Below are positions 41,553-49,914 of a stretch of 64,000 nucleotides of DNA, in pieces; the first letter of the stretch is position 1; the number at the start of each line of letters is the position of its first letter. The DNA is from an uncultured Blautia sp. (GTDB lineage Bacteria > Bacillota > Clostridia > Lachnospirales > Lachnospiraceae), in NCBI GenBank assembly GCA_900541985.1, contig UQLX01000002.1, positions 124,001 to 188,000 of the forward strand, in the 5' to 3' direction. The notes under the pieces are model-generated. The model had not been told where the DNA came from. It saw nothing but the letters and a program-made list of their open reading frames with translations, and searched no databases. Position numbers and translations under genes: made by a program.

Positions 41553-44192
41553 TTACGCCAGCTGCTGTTCCAGGATTCCTGCCGCTGCATCAATGGCTTC
41601 CTGGGCTTTTTCCGGATTCTTACCGCCGGCCTGAGCCATATTCGGACGACCGCCTCCGCCTCCGCCTGCAATGGCTGCCACTGCCTTGATCAGATTTCCG
41701 GCATGAGCTCCGGCTTTCTGTGCCCCGTCTGTAGCCATGGCAAGAAGATTTACTTTACCGCCGTTTACAGCAGCAAGAAGTACAACACCTTCTCCAAGCT
41801 TTTCTTTCAGCTGATCGCCCAGATCACGAAGTCCGTTCATGTCAACGCCTTCTACTTTGGCAGCAAGAAGCTTCACACCTTTTACTTCCACAACCTGGTT
41901 CATAACATCGCCGAGGGATCCCTGTGCCAGTTTGCTCTTCAGGGAATCATTCTCACTGTGAAGAGCCTTTACTTCAGCCTGAAGATGAGTGATCTTCTCT
42001 GTCACTTCAGAAGGCTGGGTCTTCAGAGCCTTTGCAGCCTCTCTGAGCATCTGCTCCTGATGTTTGTAATAGTCTACCACTGCATTTCCGGTAAGCGCTT
42101 CAATACGGCGGACACCTGCTGCAATACCGGATTCGGAAACGATCTTAAAGAGCATGATCGAAGATGTATTCTTTACATGAGTACCTCCGCAAAGCTCTTT
42201 AGAAAAATCTCCCATGGATACTACACGTACCTTCTGATCATATTTTTCTCCAAAAAGAGCCATAGCTCCGGATTTCTTTGCCTCTTCAATATCCATCACT
42301 GCTGTCTCTACCGGAAGGGCAGCCTGAATCTCCTGATTTACAAGAGCCTCTGTTTTTTCCAGCTCTTCTTCTGTCATTGCCTGGAAATGAGCAAAGTCAA
42401 ATCTTAATCTGTCCGGTGTTACCAGAGAACCTTTCTGCTCTACATGGGATCCAAGAACAGTTTTCAGCGCCTTCTGAAGAAGATGAGTCGCACTGTGGTT
42501 CTTCTCTGTATCACGACGCTTGCTTTCTGCCACTTTCAGGGAAACCGTTTCTCCCTGAGAGATCATACCGGATTCCATATATCCCACATGGCCGAATTTG
42601 CCGCCGCGAAGCTTAATGGTATCCTCCACTACAAATTTGCCATTGGCAGTCCCGATCACACCGGTATCGCCTTCCTGACCGCCCATTGTGGCATAGAACG
42701 GAGTTTCTTTTACAAAAACAGTACCCTTCTGGCCTTCTACCAGAGAAGCAGTCAGTTCGCTTTCTCCTGCAAGAACAGTTACCTCTGACTCATAAGAAAG
42801 ATGATCGTAGCCTGTAAATTCTGTTGTGACAGAAGGATCGATCTCGTCATAAACGGTAGCATCTGCACCCATATAGTTGGTCACCTCACGGGCAGTACGC
42901 GCTTTTACTCTCTGCTCTTCCATGGCAGCCTGGAATCCATCTTCATCAATTCCATAACCCTTTTCTTCAAGAATCTCTTTTGTAAGATCAAGAGGGAATC
43001 CATAAGTATCATAAAGCTTAAATGCATTTTCTCCGGAAAGCGTTTTTTCGCCTTTTGCTTTCATCTCCTCTTCCATATCAGAAAGGATGCGGAGACCCTG
43101 GTCGATGGTTTTGTTAAACTGGTTTTCTTCGTTGGTAAGTACCTTGAAGATAAATTCCTTTTTCTCCTCAAGTTCCGGATATCCGTCTTTGGAACCTTTG
43201 ATTACTTCTGCACTTAATTTTGCAAGGAAAATTCCCTCAATACCCAGAAGATGTCCATGACGTGCGGCACGGCGGATCAGACGGCGGAGAACGTAACCGC
43301 GGCCTTCGTTTGTCGGCATGATACCGTCAGAAATCATAAATGTAGCAGAACGGATGTGATCTGTGATCAGGCGGATGGAAACATCATCCTGATATTCTTT
43401 TCCGTATTCCTTATCTGCTACCTGGCAGACAAGATTACGAAGAGAGCAGATCGTATCCACATCAAAAATAGAATCCACATCCTGGACAACTACAGCCAGA
43501 CGCTCCAGTCCCATACCTGTATCGATGTTCTTGTACTGCAGTGTTTCATAATTGCCGTTTCCGTCATTTTCAAACTGTGTAAATACGTTGTTCCACACTT
43601 CCATATAGCGGTCACATTCGCATCCTACTGTACAGTCCGGTTTGCCGCAGCCGTATTTTTCTCCACGGTCATAATAGATTTCTGAACATGGACCGCAGGG
43701 GCCTGCGCCATGCTCCCAGAAATTATCTTCCTTTCCAAAACGGAAAATACGTTCAGCCGGAATACCAATCTCTTTATTCCAGATCTCAAACGCCTCATCA
43801 TCTTCCAGGTATACGGAAGGATACAGACGTTCCGGATCCAGACCGACAACCTCTGTCAGAAACTCCCAGGACCAGGCAATGGCTTCATGCTTGAAATAAT
43901 CTCCGAAAGAAAAGTTTCCGAGCATCTCAAAGAAAGTGCCATGGCGGGCTGTTTTTCCGACATTCTCAATATCGCCGGTACGAATACATTTCTGGCAGGT
44001 TGCCACTCTTGTCTTTGGCGGGATCTCAGCCCCTGTAAAGTAAGGCTTCAGAGGAGCCATACCTGCATTGATCAGCAGAAGGCTCTTATCTCCCTGTGGT
44101 ACAAGGGAAAAGCTTTTCATAACAAGATGTCCCTTGCTCTCCATAAAATCCAGGAACATCTGACGAAGCTCGTTTACTCCGTATTTTTTCAT
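41553..44192 (-). CDS. alaS: Alanyl-tRNA synthetase
   Basis: AlaRS charges tRNA-Ala and edits mischarged Ser and Gly. The 879-residue protein starts MKKYGVNELRQMFLDFMES, has the class II catalytic core (RVATCQKCIRTGDIENVG, GNFSFGDYFK, EIYYDRGE), editing domain metal ligands HSATH and CGGTHV, and a C-terminal DHHA1/C-Ala domain. Start ATG at 44192 follows GAGGAGG. Only 14 bases separate it from tyrS, so it is expected to share the tyrS T-box transcript. No alanine T-box is present. Confidence 0.98.
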   Translation of the reverse strand: MKKYGVNELRQMFLDFMESKGHLVMKSFSLVPQGDKSLLLINAGMAPLKPYFTGAEIPPKTRVATCQKCIRTGDIENVGKTARHGTFFEMLGNFSFGDYFKHEAIAWSWEFLTEVVGLDPERLYPSVYLEDDEAFEIWNKEIGIPAERIFRFGKEDNFWEHGAGPCGPCSEIYYDRGEKYGCGKPDCTVGCECDRYMEVWNNVFTQFENDGNGNYETLQYKNIDTGMGLERLAVVVQDVDSIFDVDTICSLRNLVCQVADKEYGKEYQDDVSIRLITDHIRSATFMISDGIMPTNEGRGYVLRRLIRRAARHGHLLGIEGIFLAKLSAEVIKGSKDGYPELEEKKEFIFKVLTNEENQFNKTIDQGLRILSDMEEEMKAKGEKTLSGENAFKLYDTYGFPLDLTKEILEEKGYGIDEDGFQAAMEEQRVKARTAREVTNYMGADATVYDEIDPSVTTEFTGYDHLSYESEVTVLAGESELTASLVEGQKGTVFVKETPFYATMGGQEGDTGVIGTANGKFVVEDTIKLRGGKFGHVGYMESGMISQGETVSLKVAESKRRDTEKNHSATHLLQKALKTVLGSHVEQKGSLVTPDRLRFDFAHFQAMTEEELEKTEALVNQEIQAALPVETAVMDIEEAKKSGAMALFGEKYDQKVRVVSMGDFSKELCGGTHVKNTSSIMLFKIVSESGIAAGVRRIEALTGNAVVDYYKHQEQMLREAAKALKTQPSEVTEKITHLQAEVKALHSENDSLKSKLAQGSLGDVMNQVVEVKGVKLLAAKVEGVDMNGLRDLGDQLKEKLGEGVVLLAAVNGGKVNLLAMATDGAQKAGAHAGNLIKAVAAIAGGGGGGRPNMAQAGGKNPEKAQEAIDAAAGILEQQLA

Positions 44193-44206
44193 GATCGTTT
44201 CCTCCT

Positions 44207-45433
44207 CTATTTCACACACACCTTATGGAATTTCTTTTTGCCGCGTTTCAGCACCATGCCTTCTTCGCTGAAATCCTCTTTTTTCACTGTGTGTTTGATA
44301 TCTGTAATCTTTTCACCGTCGATGGATACTCCACCCTGTTCGATCGCACGGCGACCCTCGGAGCGGCTTGGAACAAGGCCGGTTTTTACCAGCATGGTGA
44401 TAAGGTCGATACTGCCGTCCTGGAAATCCTCATCCGTAAGCTCTGTGGACGGCATATTCTCTGTATGGGCTCCGCCTGCAAAAAGCGCTCTGGCACCTTC
44501 CTGTGCTTTCTTTGCCTCTTCCTCACCGTGTACCAGATTGGTCAGCTCATAAGCCAGCACTTCTTTTGCCTTGTTCAGCTGACCGCCTTCCCATTTTGCC
44601 ATCTCTTCGATTTCCTCCAGCGGAAGGAAGGTAAGAAGACGCATACATTTGATCACATCCGCATCATCCACATTTCTCCAGTACTGGTAAAAATCAAATG
44701 GTGAAGTTTTGTTCGGATCAAGCCATACAGCTCCGGACTGTGTCTTGCCCATCTTCTTTCCTTCGGAATTCAGAAGGAGTGTGATGGTCATGGCATGTGC
44801 GTCCTTGCCAAGCTTTCTGCGGATCAGTTCCGTACCGCCCAGCATGTTGCTCCACTGGTCGTCACCACCGAACTGCATATTACAGCCGTATTTCTGGAAC
44901 AGCATATAGAAATCATAGCTCTGCATGATCATGTAGTTAAATTCCAGGAAGCTTAATCCTCTTTCCATACGCTGCTTGTAGCACTCTGCGGTCAGCATAC
45001 GGTTTACAGAAAAATGAGGTCCCACTTCACGGAGAAGCTCCACATAATTCAGACCCATGAGCCAGTCTGCATTGTTTACCATAAGCGCTTTTCCTTCAGA
45101 AAAATCAATAAAACGCTCCATCTGCTTTTTGAAGCAGTCAATGTTGTGCTGGATGGTTTCTTTTGTCATCATCTGACGCATATCGGTTCTTCCGGACGGA
45201 TCGCCGATCATACCGGTTCCGCCACCAAGAAGGGCAATGGGACGGTTTCCCGCCATCTGAAGACGCTTCATCAGGCACAGTGCCATAAAGTGTCCCACAT
45301 GAAGGCTGTCTGCAGTAGGGTCAAAGCCAATATAAAATGTAGCCTTTCCATTGTTTACCATCTCTTTGATCTCGTCTTCGTTTGTCACCTGGGCGATCAG
45401 CCCTCTGGCCTGCAGTTCTTCCCAAACTGTCAT
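44207..45433 (-). CDS. tyrS: Tyrosyl-tRNA synthetase
   Basis: TyrRS charges tRNA-Tyr. The 408-residue class I synthetase has the HIGH-type motif as HVGH (DSLHVGHFMAL), GMIGDPSGRTDMR, a KMSKS-type loop as KMGKT, and a C-terminal S4 RNA-binding domain (SRSEGRRAIEQGGVSIDG). Length is normal. The ATG has TAGGAGGAA upstream. It lies behind a tyrosine T-box leader. Confidence 0.98.
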   Translation of the reverse strand: MTVWEELQARGLIAQVTNEDEIKEMVNNGKATFYIGFDPTADSLHVGHFMALCLMKRLQMAGNRPIALLGGGTGMIGDPSGRTDMRQMMTKETIQHNIDCFKKQMERFIDFSEGKALMVNNADWLMGLNYVELLREVGPHFSVNRMLTAECYKQRMERGLSFLEFNYMIMQSYDFYMLFQKYGCNMQFGGDDQWSNMLGGTELIRRKLGKDAHAMTITLLLNSEGKKMGKTQSGAVWLDPNKTSPFDFYQYWRNVDDADVIKCMRLLTFLPLEEIEEMAKWEGGQLNKAKEVLAYELTNLVHGEEEAKKAQEGARALFAGGAHTENMPSTELTDEDFQDGSIDLITMLVKTGLVPSRSEGRRAIEQGGVSIDGEKITDIKHTVKKEDFSEEGMVLKRGKKKFHKVCVK

Positions 45434-45451
45434 AATATCTTCCTCCTATAC

Positions 45452-45491
45452 TAAAAAGCCCGGTTCCTGTCCTTTTAGGACGAGAACCGGG
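45452..45491 (-). terminator. T-box intrinsic terminator before tyrS
   Basis: CCCGGTTC (45459-45466) pairs with GAACCGGG (45484-45491), extended through the inner stem GTCCTTTTAGGAC, with T run on the minus strand at 45452-45457. It is the off-state hairpin of the tyrosine T-box. Confidence 0.9.
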
Positions 45492-45712
45492 TCCCGTGAT
45501 ACCACCTAAATTCACAGAAAGCTTCCGCCTTCCGCCTCGTTAAGCACGATAACGTGTGCCGATCCGCTGCAGCCTACTTACAGGATATCCTCTGTTCGGT
45601 GCAGAGCTCCGAGATGTATTCGCAAAAGTTCCGCACGCGCCTCTCACCATCCGGCAGCTCTCTGTGTGCTTTCCTGAAGCTACTTCTTCTCTTCCAAGCC
45701 GTTTCATATACT
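45452..45712 (-). ncRNA. Tyrosine T-box riboswitch
   Basis: The leader senses uncharged tRNA-Tyr and prevents termination. On the minus strand the early conserved AGAGAAGAAGTAGC lies near 45690, then stem I with GGTGAGAGG and a specifier loop GAATACA whose UAC triplet (45616-45618) is a tyrosine codon. The T-box sequence AGGTGGTATCACGGG (45493-45507) is the tRNA acceptor-end binding element, partly overlapping the terminator stem. Order, spacing and codon all agree with the downstream tyrS. Confidence 0.95.
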
Positions 45713-45718
45713 TCTAAA

Positions 45719-45747
45719 AGTATACAAATCCCCCCATTGTTTGTCAA
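45719..45747 (-). promoter_or_regulatory. Promoter of the tyrS T-box transcript
   Basis: Minus strand TTGACA (45742-45747), 17-bp spacer, TATACT (45719-45724). Start near 45712, just before the T-box. Confidence 0.85.
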
Positions 45748-45781
45748 GAGGGATTGCTCTGTAATTTATCAACTTAAAGTG

Positions 45782-46267
45782 TCAGAGAGTGCTGTCCAGT
45801 CCCTCATCTGTATAAAGCTCCGTTCCGTCGGCAGCAGCCGTTGCAAGCTGGTCGCACCGCTCATTCAGAGGATTGTCCGCATGTCCTTTTACCCAGCGGA
45901 ACGTTACCTGATGTGGTTCTTTTGCCTTCAGAAGACGCTTCCACAGATCCACATTTTTCACATCCTGATTTTTTCCGCGCTTCCAGTTTTTTTTCAGCCA
46001 GGAATCGATCCAGTGCTGATTGAACGCATCCACCAGGTATTTGGAATCTGAAAAAAGTTCCACCTGGCAGGGACGGTTCAATGCCTCCAGGGCCACAATG
46101 GCAGCCATCAGCTCCATACGGTTGTTTGTTGTTTTTTTGTAGCCCCGGGATAATTCTCTTTCATGAAGCTGTCCTTTGGAGTCCACATACTGAAGAACCG
46201 CGCCATAGCCTCCCGGTCCGTCCGGATTTCCTCTGGCAGCGCCATCGGTATATATTTTTACATACAT
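45782..46267 (-). CDS. rnhA: Ribonuclease HI
   Basis: RNase HI cleaves RNA in RNA-DNA hybrids. The 161-residue protein has the catalytic acids: Asp in IYTDGAARGNP, Glu in NRMELMAAI, Asp in LFSDSKYLVD, Asp in NERCDQLAT, plus the basic handle (KKNWKRGKN). Length fits bacterial RNase HI. It is last of a MutS-like/PHP phosphatase/rnhA group. Confidence 0.96.
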   Translation of the reverse strand: MYVKIYTDGAARGNPDGPGGYGAVLQYVDSKGQLHERELSRGYKKTTNNRMELMAAIVALEALNRPCQVELFSDSKYLVDAFNQHWIDSWLKKNWKRGKNQDVKNVDLWKRLLKAKEPHQVTFRWVKGHADNPLNERCDQLATAAADGTELYTDEGLDSTL

Positions 46268-46312
46268 TCTGTCATCTCTCCTAATCTACTGCTTTTATTT
46301 TACTGTCATCAG

Positions 46313-47077
46313 TCACATCCTGTTTCTTTTCTTCAATGCCTGTCGTCTCTTTTTTGCATCCAGAAGAATCCCTTTGGGATTTCTGATAAATATCTCATCG
46401 GCATAATCACTGTCATATTTTTTTGAAACATAATCATATGCCTCCCCCAGCCGGGAGATCCTCTCCTGACTTCCATGACAATCCGAGCCCACAAAATGCA
46501 CTTTTCCGTTTTTCAGAAGTTTTTTGCAGAAGTATCTGGTTCCAAAGCCTTCTTTACCTGTAATACTGTCCGCATTCACCTGTACAAAAGCTCCCATCCC
46601 GATCAGCTCGTCGATCAGCCCTATATTTTCTCTCATACAGCCATAGCGTTCAATATGGGCGATCACCGGCTTATATCCATTACTCAGAAGCGCATACAGA
46701 CGCTCCCGTATATAGAACGCATCCATACTGTTGGAAAATTCCGTAAGAACATACCGGGATCCCGCCATAGGAAGCACCTCTCCTGCTTTCAGAAGAGATA
46801 CCATATCAACCTCTGCATGGAATTCACAGCCCAGATAAAGTCTGAGTTCCCGGTCATACTCCCATGCCACTTCTCTGAGAAGCCGGAACTGCTTCTTTAT
46901 TTCAGAAACGGAAGTTTCAAACATCCTTTTTCTGTAATGAGGTGTCACAATCATTGTACGCACACCCTGGTCATATTCCATTTTCAACATTCTTATTGCT
47001 TCTTCCATATTTTTGGCACCATCATCAACAGAGGGAAGAATATGACAGTGCATATCAACAAGACCGGCAACCGGCAT
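46313..47077 (-). CDS. Tyrosine-protein phosphatase, CpsB/CapC (PHP-fold) family
   Basis: CpsB/YwqE phosphatases remove phosphate from capsule-regulating tyrosine kinases and use a Mn-dependent PHP fold. The 254-residue protein has DMHCHILPSVDDGAKN, MIVTPHYRKRMFE, the GCEFHAE metal motif, VIAHIERYG and VGSDCHGS. The ATG at 47077 follows GGAG by eight bases. No partner kinase or polysaccharide gene lies near, so its target is unknown. Confidence 0.9.
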   Translation of the reverse strand: MPVAGLVDMHCHILPSVDDGAKNMEEAIRMLKMEYDQGVRTMIVTPHYRKRMFETSVSEIKKQFRLLREVAWEYDRELRLYLGCEFHAEVDMVSLLKAGEVLPMAGSRYVLTEFSNSMDAFYIRERLYALLSNGYKPVIAHIERYGCMRENIGLIDELIGMGAFVQVNADSITGKEGFGTRYFCKKLLKNGKVHFVGSDCHGSQERISRLGEAYDYVSKKYDSDYADEIFIRNPKGILLDAKKRRQALKKRNRM

Positions 47078-47101
47078 CTGTACCACTCCTTTTTCATCAG
47101 T

Positions 47102-48808
47102 TTATTTTCTGCAGGCTTTCCATACACCTGTTTTTTCAAAATCCTCTGCCGCCTCTTCTGCCGCCTTCACTGTTTCCGGATCATATTTCAGCATAGAAAG
47201 AAGTTTAATGGCATTTCTTGAGGTCGCGCGTCCCTCTTTCAGAATATAGTCGAACAGCACCTGATTCTCCAGTATTTTCTCTTCAAAATGAACATTTCGA
47301 TACTGTCCGTCCAGAATATAAGAAAGCTCTATATCATGTGTTGCTGCAAAAGGAAGTACCTGATTCTGATTCAAAGAACTCAAAATCCGGGAAGAAGCGG
47401 CAATTCTTTCAATAGTATTGGTTCCCCTGAGAACCTCATCAATGATACAGAGAAGAGGTTCTTCTTTTTTGCTTTCATCCAGAATTCTTTTCAGGGACCG
47501 GATTTCTACAATAAAATAACTTTCACCGCCCGAAAGATCATCTCTCAGCGCCATGGAAGTCATCACTTTGAGAAAAGGTGCACTGTAAGAAGAACAGGTA
47601 CAGGTAAGCACCGTCTGGGCAAGAATACTGTTGATGGCAATATTTTTCAAAAAGGTGGATTTCCCCGAGGCATTGGATCCTGTAATCAGCATCCCGCTGT
47701 CTGCAGTGATACTGTTTGCTACCGGTTCCCGGATCAGGGGATGATACAGATCCTCTGCCTTCAGCCGGATATGCCCTTCTTTTTGTTCAACAAATTCCGG
47801 CCCGGACCAGAGCGGAAGAAGCTCACGAAAAGAAGCAATGGAAATCACCGCATCCAGTTCTCCCAGATTATCCAGAAGCAGCATGATCTCTTCTGTTTTT
47901 CCCCGGATCGTACTTAATGTTTTGTTGTAGGTGAGAATGTCTACATGAAAAACCATTCGGAAATAATCAAGCAGAAGCTGAGCCGGGTCTCCGGAGGTTT
48001 CATTTTTACTTGTAAGAAAAAAAGCTCTCTTTTTCAATCCCGCCAGAGCTTTTTTGCCTCTGCGGATATTTTCCATCTGAAGGCGGATTTCCGGCCAGTC
48101 TGCCGACTCCATGCTCTCCGCCATATCCAGCATGCGGAGAAAGCTGGAAAAGCAGTCCAGAAACGCAGCAATTCTGGCTCTCTCATTTCCGGCATAATAG
48201 TATATCACGTTTCCCGTACTCAGCAGGACAAACAGAAGAAGCCCTGGAACCGGATAGAATGGAAAAACTGCCAGAAGGGTTAATAAAAGCACCGTCAGCA
48301 TGATCCAGTGAGGTACTGTACTGACAGAAGGTGCATTTTCCAGGGCAAAGATCGTGTCCGAAAGCGATCCGTGCCAGGTCTTTCCCACACCGGAAAGCAT
48401 TAACTGCATTTTTTCTCTTTTTTCTTTATTTTCACTGAAAAAGCGGATCAGTTTTTCTCTTTGTTCTATTTCCTCTTTCTGAAACAGGGGGCGTCTCAGC
48501 ATATTGTAGAGAACATCCTCTCCGGGAGAAGAAACCGTCTGATTGATCAGCATATAGATCCTGTCCATATCCAGGTCATTCCAGGTGATATCATCTATAA
48601 AAAACTTCTGATCACCTTTTCTGCGAAAATAATGAGCAATGTTGTCTATATCTCCCGGAGAATATTCCCGTTCCGGTACCTGTCCGTAAATCCTCCGTAT
48701 TTTTCGCAGAATTCGTTTTCTGTTTTTATGATTTTCATAGCTGATCCACAAAGCCACGCACAGGATAACTGCCACAGTGACCAGAATCACCATTATATAT
48801 GGATGCAT
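47102..48808 (-). CDS. MutS-like ATPase with transmembrane segments
   Basis: The 568-residue protein ends with a MutS-type ABC ATPase: Walker A TGSNASGKSTFLKNIAIN, the ALRDDLSGGESYFIVEI block, Walker B LLCIIDEVLRGTNTIER, and ATHDIELS. The N-terminus is not the mismatch-binding domain; instead residues 1-25 form a transmembrane helix and a further hydrophobic pair lies around 175-215 (WIMLTVLLLTLLAVFPF and PGLLLFVLLSTGNVIYYYAG). A MutS-like lever and clamp (about 60-160 and 220-340) lies between. Membrane MutS-like proteins are known in Firmicutes but lack a defined function. Confidence 0.85.
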   Translation of the reverse strand: MHPYIMVILVTVAVILCVALWISYENHKNRKRILRKIRRIYGQVPEREYSPGDIDNIAHYFRRKGDQKFFIDDITWNDLDMDRIYMLINQTVSSPGEDVLYNMLRRPLFQKEEIEQREKLIRFFSENKEKREKMQLMLSGVGKTWHGSLSDTIFALENAPSVSTVPHWIMLTVLLLTLLAVFPFYPVPGLLLFVLLSTGNVIYYYAGNERARIAAFLDCFSSFLRMLDMAESMESADWPEIRLQMENIRRGKKALAGLKKRAFFLTSKNETSGDPAQLLLDYFRMVFHVDILTYNKTLSTIRGKTEEIMLLLDNLGELDAVISIASFRELLPLWSGPEFVEQKEGHIRLKAEDLYHPLIREPVANSITADSGMLITGSNASGKSTFLKNIAINSILAQTVLTCTCSSYSAPFLKVMTSMALRDDLSGGESYFIVEIRSLKRILDESKKEEPLLCIIDEVLRGTNTIERIAASSRILSSLNQNQVLPFAATHDIELSYILDGQYRNVHFEEKILENQVLFDYILKEGRATSRNAIKLLSMLKYDPETVKAAEEAAEDFEKTGVWKACRK

Positions 48809-48870
48809 AAGATCGCCTTTCTCCATTATAAACTACATCTATCACGATTAATCTGTAAATCGTTAAGCTG

Positions 48871-48899
48871 AGTATACTTAAAAAAATTTTTTCTGTCAA
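48871..48899 (-). promoter_or_regulatory. Promoter of MutS-like/PHP phosphatase/rnhA genes
   Basis: Minus strand TTGACA (48894-48899), 17-bp spacer, TATACT (48871-48876). It lies divergent from the cysteine-rich gene. Confidence 0.85.
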
Positions 48900-48916
48900 T
48901 CACAAACAGCAGCGTC

Positions 48917-48944
48917 ACACAGGACAGTCTGCAAACATAATATG
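48917..48944 (+). promoter_or_regulatory. Possible mother-cell (sigma-K/E-like) promoter of the cysteine-rich gene
   Basis: ACAC at 48917-48920 is 15 bp before CATAATATG (48936-48944), which fits the sigma-K -10 CATAnnnTA with one mismatch. The -35 element is short, so the match is suggestive only. Sigma-A sites are absent at this position. Confidence 0.3.
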
Positions 48945-48976
48945 GAGTGTAGATCAAATTACGGAGGATTTTTGTA

Positions 48977-49258
48977 ATGAGTGATTTAGCTGCTGCAAAC
49001 TGTGGTTGTGGAGAAGAAAGATGCGGATGTGGCTGTGAAAACAGCTGTGGCTGCGGAAATAACGCTGGAAACAATATCCTCGGCGGAAACTCCTGCAGCT
49101 GTATTCTCTGGCTCATCATTCTGATGTGCTTCTGCGGCAATAATAACAGCTGCGGATGCAATAACAACGGAGGAGACTGCTGCTGGATCATCCTGATCCT
49201 GCTTCTTCTTTGCGGGGGATGCGGCAATGGCTGGGGTGGAAACAACGGCTGCTGCTGA
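48977..49258 (+). CDS. High-cysteine, Gly/Asn-rich small protein (chorion-like HCB-13 type)
   Basis: The 93-residue product has 19 cysteines, many as CGC pairs (CGCGCENSCGCGN, SCGCNNN), and two hydrophobic stretches (SCILWLIILMCFC, CCWIILILLLLCGGC). Similar proteins in Clostridia are annotated as 'chorion class high-cysteine HCB protein 13' by analogy to insect eggshell proteins; I know of no tested function. The composition suits disulfide or metal crosslinking, as in a spore outer layer, which is inference. GGAGG lies before ATG and a strong terminator follows. Confidence 0.75.
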   Translation: MSDLAAANCGCGEERCGCGCENSCGCGNNAGNNILGGNSCSCILWLIILMCFCGNNNSCGCNNNGGDCCWIILILLLLCGGCGNGWGGNNGCC

Positions 49259-49273
49259 TCATTTCCCGTCATC

Positions 49274-49303
49274 AAAAGGCAGAGGTTATTTCCTCTGCCT
49301 TTT
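49274..49303. terminator. Bidirectional terminator shared by the cysteine-rich gene and a convergent small ORF
   Basis: A 12-bp stem (49274-49285 with 49292-49303) with T runs on both strands. The stop codon of the minus-strand ORF sits in its loop. Confidence 0.9.
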
Positions 49304-49429
49304 TTCTCCTGTGTCTACAGAATCCTGTTTTTCTTCTTTTTCCTGTCTTTTCTTTTCTATCATACATTCCAGATCTATTTCATAAAAGGCATTTCCATCC
49401 AGGATCAGCCTGTGCCCTTCTTCTTTCAT
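49286..49429 (-). CDS. Small charged protein, 47 aa, unknown function
   Basis: Reading leftward from ATG at 49429 a 47-codon frame ends with TAA at 49286-49288. The product starts MKEEGHRLILDGNAFYEIDL and then becomes a Lys/Glu-rich helix. GAGG lies upstream of ATG (GAGGGATAGGTT-ATG). Its last codons and stop lie in the bidirectional terminator hairpin, a placement expected for a true convergent gene. The ordered N-terminal half and the RBS support coding; no family is recognised. Confidence 0.55.
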   Translation of the reverse strand: MKEEGHRLILDGNAFYEIDLECMIEKKRQEKEEKQDSVDTGEKRQRK

Positions 49430-49512
49430 AACCTATCCCTCAGATTCTTTTCTTTATTATAATATGAAAAGATCTTTTTTCTGTGTATCTGTTCACCTGT
49501 TGGTATGTTCGT

Positions 49513-49541
49513 GCATATTCTTTATACAGAACACATATATT
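49513..49541 (+). promoter_or_regulatory. Sigma-E-like (mother-cell) promoter before a pair of unknown genes
   Basis: GCATATT (49513-49519) and CATATATT (49534-49541) match the Bacillus sigma-E consensus (kmATATT, N14, CATACAnT) with the correct spacing and one mismatch in the -10. The start would be near 49548, very close to the SD at 49545-49553. Confidence 0.55.
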
Positions 49542-49561
49542 CCCAAAAAGGAGTTTACCGT

Positions 49562-49888
49562 ATGGAACAGGAATCCATTACCCAGACAGCTCTGGATCAG
49601 ATGGTATGCAGTGACAGCGGGCAGCTGCTGAAAGCGGCTGTTCCGTATCTGCCTCCCCGGGGACAGCAGGTCATTTCTCTCTATTCCAAAATCATGGAGC
49701 TGAAAAACACACTGTCTCTTTTTGCACCGGATCGGCAAAATATGCAGATCTGTGCCATTCCGTCCGCTGATCCGATGGAAATGCTGCAGGATCTGCAAAG
49801 ATTCAGTTATGGCAAATCCGCACAGCTGCTGGACCAGATTGCAAATATAGCGGTTATCGCAGAAATACTGAAGATCATGAATGAATAA
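49562..49888 (+). CDS. Unknown protein, 108 aa, probable sporulation-linked
   Basis: The product starts MEQESITQTALDQMVCSDSG, is mainly helical (LLKAAVPYLPPRGQQVISLYSKIMEL and LLDQIANIAVIAEILKIM) and has no signal or membrane segment. I recognise no domain. ATG at 49562 has AAAAAGGAG nearby; an in-frame start 57 bases upstream would lie before the mapped promoter and is less likely. It precedes a second small unknown gene by 26 bases and has a sigma-E-like promoter, which suggests mother-cell expression. Confidence 0.75.
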   Translation: MEQESITQTALDQMVCSDSGQLLKAAVPYLPPRGQQVISLYSKIMELKNTLSLFAPDRQNMQICAIPSADPMEMLQDLQRFSYGKSAQLLDQIANIAVIAEILKIMNE

Positions 49889-49914
49889 AAATAATCAAAA
49901 AGAAGGGAATCAAT

